This document shows, in pieces, positions 1 through 10,100 of a stretch of DNA of 39,723 bases (positions are counted from its first letter, which is position 1; every line of letters begins with the position of its first letter). Both the position numbers and the translations under genes were made by a program. This DNA is from Aquabacterium sp. Lineage in GTDB: Bacteria; Pseudomonadota; Gammaproteobacteria; Burkholderiales; Burkholderiaceae_C. The DNA is taken from the NCBI RefSeq assembly GCF_030652515.1, contig NZ_JAUSAR010000081.1:1-39723 (forward strand). Direction: 5' to 3'. A model generated the notes under the pieces. The model saw only the letters and a list, made by a program, of their open reading frames with translations, made no database searches and had not been told where the DNA came from.

Positions 1-116
1 GGCACTCCGATTGGCGATATTCTTGGAAGGCGGGCCATTATCTATTTTGTATATTGGTCAGAAGGTGTTTATAAATATAGCACAATATTTAATTTGTACC
101 TGACCCCGGTTATTCA

Positions 117-371
117 TCACAGCACCCAAATCGACAGCGACTGGTGATGCCCCGACAAGACCGTCCCGGTCAGGTCATCGAAACGTTTGTCACAGGTCTT
201 GCATTGGTAGCGTTGGCAAACGCGTTGCGGGCTGTCGTAGCCACGCCGGATCGTGCTGCCGCTGCCGCAATGCGGGCAGGTGACACCATCAGCCCAACGC
301 AACTGCCGGATGGTGGCATAACATTGGGCTTCACTGACCAGTTGTTTGATAGTTATGATTGAGGTTTCCAT
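117..371 (-). pseudogene. IS1595-family transposase, N-terminal fragment
   Basis: This is the remnant of an insertion-sequence transposase. About 84 residues remain, against roughly 300 for a full IS1595-type enzyme. The fragment carries the family's N-terminal zinc ribbon, with one CPHC pair and, about 25 residues on, a CKTC pair. It then has the FDDLTGTV-x-GHH segment that leads into the catalytic region. The reading frame stops straight after the SIWVL stretch, where intact proteins continue into the DDE-type core, so the catalytic domain is gone. The start is placed at the in-frame ATG; a GTG lies two codons upstream. It is a non-functional scar at the left edge of the PKS/NRPS cluster, consistent with past transposition here. 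The family call rests on motif recognition only. Confidence 0.75.
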
Positions 372-452
372 CCGCACATTTTATCAAAAGACCCAGGAAC
401 CCATATAGAGCCTTTATTTTTTATACTAGCCTGGAAAATTTTAAGGTCGTAA

Positions 453-469
453 ACCCGGCATAGCCGGGT
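453..469. terminator. Perfect 7-bp hairpin, possible terminator
   Basis: ACCCGGC and GCCGGGT form a perfect 7-bp stem closed by the loop ATA. On the - strand it lies about 43 nt beyond the stop of the small ORF at 512-697 and is followed by a short TTTA, so it could end that transcript. The T-run is too weak for a confident intrinsic terminator, and it could equally be a REP-like palindrome. Nothing else stands out between the transposase fragment and the small ORF. Confidence 0.35.
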
Positions 470-511
470 ATGTCGGACACCTGCTGTTCGTGCCCACGCG
501 AAACAAACCCT

Positions 512-697
512 TCATGTAAACGGTGGGCAAAACCGCCTCCCTACTCTACGTGGCTGGTCATAAAACAATTTACGATGCTCTGTCCTGTCGCGTTCGGTAC
601 CAGATTGATTCAAGTCCGTTAGCAGCGAACCTAGCAGTTGCTGGTATTTGACGTCTTGGAGTGGCGGTTCGGCTTGAGAGTCTCGGGAAATACTCAT
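512..697 (-). CDS. Small orphan ORF with strong ribosome binding site
   Basis: A 61-codon ORF of unknown function reads away from the cluster. Its ATG is preceded by AGGAGA (703-708 on the - strand) with 5 nt spacing, close to an ideal Shine-Dalgarno. This is the main reason to take it seriously. The product is hydrophilic, with an Asp/Gln/Leu-rich first half and a basic Arg-rich end finishing in CPPFT. It has no signal peptide, no membrane segment and no domain I recognise. The Arg/Pro-rich end may mean the gene is a truncated 5' remnant of something longer, given the neighbouring transposase scar. It could also be a genuine small protein. No function is proposed. Confidence 0.35.
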   Translation of the reverse strand: MSISRDSQAEPPLQDVKYQQLLGSLLTDLNQSGTERDRTEHRKLFYDQPRRVGRRFCPPFT

Positions 698-726
698 GGA
701 AATCTCCTAGAAAAACGGCAGTTAAA

Positions 727-743
727 ATGCTCGTTTGGAGCAT
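727..743. promoter_or_regulatory. Inverted repeat in divergent intergenic region
   Basis: ATGCTC and GAGCAT form a perfect 6-bp inverted repeat around a 5-nt spacer (GTTTG). It lies in the gap between the divergent small ORF and the MbtH-family gene. The position suits an operator for either transcript or a leader hairpin of the - strand ORF. No regulator gene is visible in the window. Confidence 0.3.
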
Positions 744-792
744 CACCGTGCTTTAAAATATTTGGGTAGCACCCTGGAAAGTCATCTGAGTT

Positions 793-824
793 TTGGATAC
801 ATTCGCAGTCGCCTATGCTATTAT
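793..824 (+). promoter_or_regulatory. Putative promoter of the MbtH-PKS-NRPS operon
   Basis: TGCTATTAT at 816-824 reads as an extended -10 element (TG-n-TATTAT). A TTGGAT upstream (793-798) resembles a -35 box, but the 20-nt spacing to the -10 is too long, so the extended -10 would carry most of the signal. Transcription would start near 831, giving a leader of about 55 nt before the MbtH-family start codon. It lies in the only clearly AT-rich non-coding stretch ahead of the cluster. This is a pattern match only. Confidence 0.35.
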
Positions 825-885
825 TAACGGACTAAAGTTTATCATTCGTCGCAAAACATGCTATTCATCATGGGGTTGATTTTAA

Positions 886-1086
886 ATGTTTGATAATGAA
901 GATTTAATTTTTAAGGTTGTGGTTAATCACGAAGAGCAGTATTCAATATGGCCCCAGGACCGTGAGCTTCCATTAGGATGGAAGGAAGAGGGGATGCAAG
1001 GGAGTAAGCAGGCGTGCCTGGATCATATTGAAACCGTATGGACTGATATGCGACCGTTAAGCCTGAGGCAGTTGATGGATAAATGA
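886..1086 (+). CDS. mbtH: MbtH-family protein (NRPS adenylation-domain partner)
   Basis: This 66-residue protein matches the MbtH family at full length. It shows the early N-x-E-x-Q-x-S-I-W-P motif, then the P-x-GW segment, [14 protein letters not shown], and the terminal [10 protein letters not shown] signature with its conserved tryptophans. MbtH proteins bind NRPS adenylation domains in the cytoplasm and are often needed for their solubility and activity. The likely partner here is the A domain at the right end of the window, about 38 kb downstream, because the PKS genes between have none. A GGGG-containing ribosome site lies 7-10 nt before the ATG. The gene is 87 nt upstream of PKS1 on the same strand and is probably the first gene of the operon. 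Its codons are more AT-rich than those of the PKS genes. Confidence 0.95.
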   Translation: MFDNEDLIFKVVVNHEEQYSIWPQDRELPLGWKEEGMQGSKQACLDHIETVWTDMRPLSLRQLMDK

Positions 1087-1173
1087 CGGGGAGCTATTCG
1101 CATCAGTCTAGGATTGATGTCATGCTTCGATACTAATACAGTCCAAGTTGCTTTGGTGAAAGAATAAGCTGAT

Positions 1174-4100
1174 ATGTTAGATCTTATCAACCGTTACAGT
1201 CATGGCTTTGTCACTTTCCCTATCATACATGTCTTGCGTGGACAAGGCGTGTTCGATACCCTAAAAAATCAATATCCTATTGATTTTGATTCATTAATGA
1301 GGATACACCAGGCATCCGGCCAGTTAAAGGTGGCGTTAAGGCTGCTGGTCTCATTAAATATCCTGGATTTCGAGGGCGCTTATAGACCGGGGCAGCGCTT
1401 TGCTTGGGTGGCGAAGACACCTGAAAATATCGGGCAGTTATTGACGCTGACATTTCCTGATTGTCTGGAAACCCCGCAGACACAACAATCCCTGGATTAT
1501 TGGCTGGCGCAATCAGCGCTGCACTGGTCGGTGGATGACAGCATGCTGGCTGATTATCTGGATGGTTTGTTGCTGTTGCCGTTATTATGCCATGCCAAGA
1601 CGCAGGCATCCGGGGCGCGCAGTTTTGCCGAAACCTTCAGTTTTTTACCCGATACCAAAAACCTGGCCAGTCTTTTTGCGGCGAAAGCCTGGGTGGCTTA
1701 TCAGGCCGGGCAACCGGTGTTCACGCCGGCGGGTGAGCATTTGTTAGAGCGGATTTTTATCGCCGCCACAGTCTACTCTTATCGGCCCATGTTTCTGGGC
1801 ATGCACGAACTGATTTTTGGCGATGGCGCAACGGTTTTTACCCGTGACGAAGAAGGGCATGAACATCATCTGGATCGTTTGCTGAATGTCCAAGCCAGCG
1901 GTTTTCAGCATGAGCGTTATTTCAATGACTGCCAGGACATTATCGCCGATATTTTTAATCGCCTGCCATTGGCAACCCAGCCCGATTTTATTGCCGATAT
2001 GGGCTGTGGCGACGGCACGTTACTAAAGCGCATTTATCAGCATATTGTCGCCCATACCTTGCGGGGCAAGGCGCTGGATCGCTATCCGCTCACACTGGTC
2101 GGCGCTGACTTTAATGGTAAAGCCTTAGAGGCGACCCGTCGCACCCTGACTGAAGCTGAAATCCCGTTTGTCACGATAGCGGCGGATATCGGTGATCCTG
2201 TCCGGTTTTTGGCCGATTTGGCGGCGGCAGGCATCCATGATGCCGATAAAATTCTGCACGTGCGTTCCTTTCTGGATCATGATCGGCCATTTATCCCGCC
2301 CAAGCAGTTGGCTCGGCTTAAGCAGCGTGGGGCGGGTAGGGAGCATGGGGTTTATGTCGATGGCAACGGCCAATTGATCCCCGCGAACGAGGCTTATCAA
2401 AGCTTGGTTGAACATCTGGGGCGCTGGGCGAGCATTTTCGGCAATAGCGGGGCGATGTTGCTGGAAGTGCATAGCATGGCGCCGCATGTGGTTTCCCGTT
2501 ATTTGGACCAGTCTGAGAATCTGCATTTTGATGCCTACCATGCTTTTTCCGGCCAATTATTGGCAGATGCCGATGAGTTTATGTACGCCGCCGCTGAAAA
2601 CGGCTTGTTTCCGCGCCTGGAATTCGCGAGGCATTACCCGGCTACATTAGCCTTTTGCCGTATCACGATAAACTGGTTTGAAAAGCGGCCTTATTGTTTG
2701 CGACCGGCGTTCATCGAGGATTTGCCGTCCTTAGTGGCGTTGGATGCAGCTTGTTGGCCCGCGTCTTTGATCGCGGGTGCTGCGGTATTGCAAGCCCGTC
2801 TGGAACGCTATCCGCAAGGGCAATGGGTCATAGAACAACAGGGCGAGATTATCGGCGCGGTCTATACGCAACGTATCCGCGATGAAGCCGAACTGGATGA
2901 TACCGATTTTTATCGCCTACCGGCATTGCATGACAATGACGGCGCCATCTTGCAGTTGCTGGGTTTCAACATAAATCCGAGCTTCCAGCATCTGGGTTTG
3001 GGCGACCAAATACTGGATTTTTTGCTTTATAACCTCTCGCTGGACGGCCATACCCGGAAAGTGGTCGGTGTCAGCCGTTGCAAGCACTTTGTGGATCATC
3101 CTAGCCTCGACATGGCGCAATATCTGCAACAATGTCGCACTACCGGGCAGTGGGATACCGTGCTGCATTTTCATGTGCACCACGGTGCCGAAGTGGTCAA
3201 GCCCTTGGCCAATTATTGGTCGGCCGATGTCGATAATCTGGGTTATGGCGTGTTGATACGTTACACCTTGGCGGCGCAGCAAGGCGGATCGCATACACTG
3301 GACCTAGAGCAGCCTGTGGCCGATCCGGTAGCGCTACGGAACATCATTGACGACGCGATAATGACGGTTTTAGGCCCGCGCAGAAAACAACGCTTTGTCG
3401 GAAACCGGGCATTGATGGAATTGGGTTTGGATTCTTTAGACTTACTGGAGCTGCGTAGCCAATTGAACCGCCGCTTAGGGGTAAACCTGGAGCCGATGTT
3501 TTTTTTCTCTTATGGCAATGCCGAAGCGATCAGCGCTTATTTTGCTAACGCTGGCAAAGCCATTCCGGCAACCGGACAGCAGCCCTCGCAGCTTGCCGCG
3601 ACAGGCCCGCAGCCAACTACTGCCGAGGCGGGCACGCCGCCAAACGATAGCCTGTCGGATATTGCCATTATCGGCGTCGCTTGTCGGCTGCCCGGAGGCA
3701 TAGACACGCCTGAACGCTTTTGGGAGGTATTGGTGTCAGGTGTGGACAGTATTACAGCGATACCGGCGGAACGTTGTGGATTACAAGCTTGTGCCGAATA
3801 TGCCGGCCAGGGTTTCGGGGGCTATGTAAGCGGCGTGGAACAGTTCGATGCCGATTTTTTTAAACTCTCCCCGCGTGAGGCCCGGTTAATAGACCCGCAA
3901 CATCGCTTGTTACTGGAAACGGCCTGGGAAGCGTTGGAACGGGCCGGATTAAATCCTGGGCAGCAACCGCATACCGGTGTCTTTGTCGGCTTGTTTGCCC
4001 ATGATTATGAACTGCTTGCCGCAACGCTTAACCCCGACAAAGATTTTGATGTTTATCATGCCATCGGTAATTCAGCGGCTATGGCAGCCGGGCGCTTGGC

Positions 4101-7100
4101 TTATTTCTTCGGATTCGACGGCCCTGCGATCAGTATTGACACAGCCTGTTCGTCTTCGCTGGTCGCCGTGCAACTGGCTTGTGAAAGCCTGTTGCGTGGG
4201 GATAGCAACATCGCGCTGGCGGGCGGCGTTAACTTAATATTAACGCCTGATTTAAGTGCTGCGTTTTCCAAAAGCGGCATGTTAGCCGAAGACGGGCATT
4301 GCAAAACTTTTGCCGCCGATGCGGATGGTTATGTGCGTAGCGAAGGTTGCGGTCTGGTGGTGTTAAAACCGTTGCAACAGGCGTTAAAGGATAGCGACCC
4401 GATACTGGCGGTCATTAAAGGCGGGGCGGTTAACCAGGATGGCGCGAGCAACGGCATCACCGCGCCGAACGGTCTGGCCCAGCAGGCCGTGATGAGGCGG
4501 GCGTTAACGCTCGCCCAAGTCAACGCCGCCGATGTTTCAGTATTGGAAGCTCATGGCACCGGGACGCCGTTGGGCGATCCGGTTGAGATTGAAGCGGTGG
4601 CCGAAGTTTATGGTGCTGGCCGCAAGCAATCCAATCCCTTAGTGGTCAGTTCGGTAAAGACCGCTATCGGCCATACCGAATCGGCAGCCGGTATCGCCGG
4701 ACTCATCAAGTTGACGCTGGCGCTACAACACCGGTACATCCCGCCGCATCTGCATGCCAAGCAACTGAACCCACGCCTTCCGCTGGCAAAAATTCCGGCG
4801 CTTATCCCCACGATGGGCATGGTTTGGCAGACGGATGCGGACATGCCGCGTATCGCCGCTATCAGCGCTTTTGGTTTTAGCGGCACCAATGCCCACATGA
4901 TAGTCGCAGAAGCTCCGCCACTGTGGCATCGGCAAACGCCAGCCCAGCCTTGCGTCTTGACGTTGTCGGCGGACAGCGCGGCAGCTTTGACGGCATTAGT
5001 CGCCCGTTATAACAACCATATACAAACCGGGCCAAACCAGGCTTTATGGGATATGGCCGCCAGCGCGGCCTTAGGACGCAAGCATTTTAGCTACCGTTTG
5101 GCCTTTGCAGGCGTTGATACGGCTGCAATAGTCCGGCAGTTGGACGATTATTTACAACAGCGGGAAGATCTGCATCCGATAACGCCTGTAGGCCGCACCG
5201 TGTTCTTGTTTACCGGCCAGGGCGCCCAATATCTGGCGATGGGGCGTGAGCTGTACCGTAACCATGCGTATTTCAGGCAGGTGTTTGATGAGTGTTCGTC
5301 ATTGTTTGCACCACACCTGGGTCTTTCGGTAACGGAAGCGCTGTTTGACGGCCAATGCAGCGATGCGGCGTTGGCGCAAACCGGTTTGACGCAAGCCGCA
5401 TTGTTTACACTGGAATACGCGCTCGCCAAACTGTGGCAGGCCTGGGGGGTTAATCCCGACGTATTGGTGGGCCATAGCATAGGCGAATACGCCGCCGCTT
5501 GCCTTGCCGGTATTTTTAACCTGGAACAGGCCGTCAAGCTGGTGGCAATGCGCGGACAACTGATGCAGGCGTTGGCGGCTGACGGCAAAATGGCGGCGGT
5601 CAATGGCAACGCCCGGCAATTGGCGGCGGTGTTAAGCAGGCATCCGGGCGTGGTTGTCGCCTGTTTTAATGCGCCGGAACGCCATGTCATTTCAGGCTTG
5701 GCAATAGACGTCGATGCGGCGTTGGACGCGTTGGCGGCGGAAGGGCTTAGCGTCAGTGCCTTAAACGTGTCGCACGCGTTCCATTCGCCGTTAATGACGG
5801 CGATGTTGGCGGATTTCAGGCAAAGTCTGCAAGAATGCGTTTTTAACAAGCCCGCTATCCGCATTATTTCAACATTGACCGGGCGCTGGGTTGATGATGA
5901 GATGTCCGGGGTCGATTATTGGCTGGAGCAAATTGTCCGGCCGGTAGACTTTACCGCAGCGGTGGGCACGCTGTTTTCAGTGCCGGTCGCAAACACGGTT
6001 ATATTGGAAATAGGGCCCAGGACGGTTTTGAACAATCTGGCGCGGTTGTCAGGGCAAGAGACAGATACCCTATGGTTACCGGCGATAGATCGCGGCATTA
6101 ACGATAACCAGCGCATAGCGGATAATCTTGCCCAGCTTTATTGCGCGGGCATTTCAATCAACTGGCAAGACGTTTACGGACAACAGCCGTTCAATAAAGT
6201 CATGCTGCCGACTTATCCTTTTCAACGCCAACGCTATTGGCTGGATGAGGTGTATGCCAACAAAGCGCATAGGCAAACTATCGGTGACCTACATCCGCTG
6301 CTGGGATCGCACATTCCGTCGCCGATGGTAGAACAATACCAACAGACTATCCGCCAAGACGCACCGGCCTGGTTAGCGGGGCATGTCGTCAATGGCGGCG
6401 TGCTGTTCCCGTTGTCCGGATTTGTCGAAATGGCGCTGGCCGCAGCCGGACAACACAGTGAATTGGCCGAAGTAATGGTTAGCAAGGCCTGCCAGTTGGA
6501 TGCCTGCCCCGTATTGTTGCACACCGTGTTACAGGATCAGGCCATAGGGATACACAGTTTAAGCGGCGAAAACTGGCAGCAACATTTTAGTTGTGTCGTG
6601 CGGCCTTTGGCACAACAGTCGGGGCAACTGGCGTTACCGGACTTATGCGGACGACTAAATCCCGTCCATATCGGCGATTTTTATCAACGCAATGCCGTGC
6701 GTGGCTACCAGTTTGACCGCGACTTCCTCAGTCTGGACAGTCTGCATCGTGATGGCCATGAGGCGGTAGCGCTGGCTCGGCATACCGACCGCGACCCGCG
6801 TTACCGATTGCATCCGGTATTGCTGGATGGCGTGTTGCAAACAGCGTTGGCGTTTATTCCCGATGCGGCCGACGATTGTTATGTCCCGTTCACAGCCACC
6901 CGTGTCGCCTTATGGGGCCGCGCCGACGGCAGCTTATGGGGCCATGCGACGTTATGGGAGCAGCACCGCGATACCTTTATCGTCGACTTGGCCCTTTATG
7001 ACGCACAGCTTCAAGCCATAGGCTGTATCGAAGGCTTATTATTTAAACGTTTGGCCAAAAAAGCGGAAACCACCCGGTTAAGCGTAGACCAGTTGTTATA

Positions 7101-10100
7101 TCAGGTGGCATGGCAGGCTCAGGCGCTGCCCTATTCCGGCGAGCAGTTGTTGGCATTATTGCGGGAAAGCCTGGATGAAACGCTGGCGTTTCAAGCCATA
7201 CAGGGCTCTGCCGGGCGATTGGACCAACTGGCTATCGCTTACCTATGTCAGGGCTTGCACACCTTGGGCTGCCGTGAACAACAGATTTTTGCCAGCGTCC
7301 AAGACTTGATGGCCCAGCTGGGTATTGATACCCGTTTTGGGAGGCTGATGCAGCGTATCGTGGCCTTATTGGCGGAAGCAGGGCTGGCACGAACAAACGC
7401 GGTCGGTGTTGCCATCGGCGCCCTAGCGTCAGCTTGTCAGGCCGGCAGCTTGCTGGCGCAATTGCGGCAGGATTATCCCGCGTTAAAATCTGAAACAGAC
7501 TTATTGCAACGCTGCGGCGCTAAGCTTGCCGAGATCTGGCGCGGCGATATTGCGCCGTTAAGCCTGATTTTTCCGGCGGATAATCCGGAGGCAACCACGT
7601 ATTTTTATCGGCATGCCTTGTCGTTTGCCGCATTAAATGTTGCGCTGGGCGATGCGTTGGCCTTATTGCGGGACGCGTATCCGGCACATCAGACTTGTCG
7701 CATACTCGAAATAGGGGCCGGTACCGGTTCGGCCAGCAGCGTCGTGCTGCCCAGGCTGGTCAATAAACCCTGCCGCTACACGTTCACCGATGTGTCCAGT
7801 TACTTCCTCGGACAGGCAAAGCTTAGCTTTGGCGGTTATGGTTTTATCGACTACCGCCTGTTGGACATTGGACAGCCAACGCTAGCACAAGGCTATGCAG
7901 CACATAGCTATGACATTATTATCGCCTCGAACGTCTTGCATGCGATACCCGACCTTAGCCGGGCATTGCAGCATTGCCGGGAGCTATTGGCTCCGGGCGG
8001 CAAGCTGGTGTTGATGGAAGGCGTACAGGCCACGCCGTGGATAGATACGATCTTCGGTCTGACGGAAGGTTGGTGGGCATACGATGACGGCTTGCGGCAA
8101 GACTACCCGCTGTTGACGGCGACGCAATGGCGGCAAGGCTTGGCGGCACAGGGTCTGGACGCGCAGTGTTTGGTGCTGGGGCATCAGGATGCGCCATTCA
8201 AGCAGGCCTTGATGATTGCCGGTGTTGCCGCCCCGCAAACGCCGAAAATCTGGCTGGTCATGGATGACGGCCGCGGTATTGCCGACAGCATTATTAAAGC
8301 GTTGGCGGCGGATGGCAGCCAGTGCCTAGTGGTTATTGCCGGACCGCAATTTCAGCAACTGGATGCACGGCGCTATCAGCTCAACCCTGATAACGCCGAT
8401 GATTACCGCCGTTTATTGGAAAGCATGGGTAAAGACATATCTGGCATAACGGTCGTCAATTGCTGGCCTTTGTCTTTGCCCGAATTGCCCGGTATGTCAA
8501 CTGTGCAGCTGGTCGAACGGACGCGTTTTTTGTGTTGCCATGGGCTTTATCTGATGCAGGCGCTGCTAGCCAGTGGACGGCGCAAACTGAAAGTGTTCCA
8601 TGTCACGCAAGGCACCCAAGCTGTCCGTAGCGATGATCGCGTGCAGGCTCCTGAAGCGGCGGTGTTGTGGGGTATGAATAAAGTCGTTGGCTTGGAACAT
8701 CCCGAATTAAATGCGGCGGTTGTCGATCTGGATCGCGATGAAGCCAGTCTTGCGGCGTTTGTCCGGTCTTTGCAACAGCAGGATGACGAGCCGCAATTGG
8801 TGTTTCGGAACGGTCAGCGCTTTGTCGCCCGTTATGACAGGCTGGCAGCACGCCCGTCAGACGATATGAACCGTGTCTGGTCGGCAACCGATAAAGGTTC
8901 AGTGGACGCTTTACAGATCAGCGAAATACCGCGCCAGCCGGTTGCGCCAGGGCAGATAGAAATTCGCGTGCAATACGCGGGGCTGAATTTTATCGATGTC
9001 ATGGATGTGTTGGGCCTGCTGCCGTTCGGGCGTGCCGGTTTTGGCATGGAGTGCGTCGGTACCGTGGTTAACGTCGGTGCAGGTGTGGGGCAGTTTAGCG
9101 TTGGGCAGCCGGTATTGGCGCTCGCGGAAGGGGCGCTGGCGAATTTTGTCGCGGTGGATGCCCGCTTGGCGGCGCCATTGCCGCAAGCATTGTCGGCTGA
9201 CGCCGCCGTAACAGTGCCGGTCGCCTTTTTAACGGCGGCATATGCTTTGGAAGACATTGCCGGCATCCGTACAGGACAGCGCGTGCTGATTCATGCCGCG
9301 ACAGGCGGCACCGGTATGGCGGCGGTACAAATAGCGCTGGCGGCCGGTGCTGACGTCTATGCGACAGCCAGCAAGGCAAAATGGCCGCTGTTACAGGGCA
9401 CAGGCGTTAAAGCCATCATGGATTCGCGCGACTTGGCTTTTGTCGGTGACGTTAACAAGCTTACTGGTGGGCAAGGTGTCGATATCGTATTTAATAGTCT
9501 GACGGGCGATTTTATTGCCGCCGGATTATCCTTGCTCAAGCCGGGCGGCTGTTTTATCGAAATAGGCAAGCGCGGGCTGTTGACGACAGAACAGGCGGCA
9601 AAACTGGCTCCGGGTATCCAATATAAGCCGGTCGACATACGTGAGCTGTCGCAGACCCGGCCCGATAAAATCCACAGCCTGTTAAACTCGATCCTGGCGC
9701 GTATCGCCGGCGGGCAGTTGGCTGCATTACCGCAGACGTGCTATGGTTGGACGCAAATGAAGGCGGCTTTTCGCTTCATGCAGCAAGCCAAGCATACCGG
9801 AAAAATCATCCTGCAAAACAACCTGGGGCAGCGCGATAACGCTGTTTGCCATGCCGACGCCAGCTATTTGATTACGGGAGGGCTGAAAGGCCTGGGTTTA
9901 TTCACGGCACGCTGGTTGGTCGAGCAAGGGGCGCAACATATCATATTACTCGGCAGATCGGCCCTGGCGGCTGAGTACCAAACCGAGCTGGATGCGCTCA
10001 AGGCGTTGACGAAGGATGTGCAAATCGTGGTCGCGGATGTCAACGATGCCGACGCCATGCAAGCGCTATTTGAACGTATCCGGCTATCGCCTTACCCGCT

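Noticed and set aside
1..150. Open + strand frame from base 1 to a TGA at 148-150, possibly the 3' end of a gene cut by the window.
   Set aside because: Only 49 codons in AT-rich sequence, with no recognisable motif. It overlaps the transposase fragment and the repeat-like GTACCTGACCCCGG word, so chance is the simpler reading.
5148..5864. 238-codon - strand ORF inside PKS1 AT.
   Set aside because: It is a shadow of the AT reading frame with no start signals or known motif. The sense strand encodes intact AT motifs.
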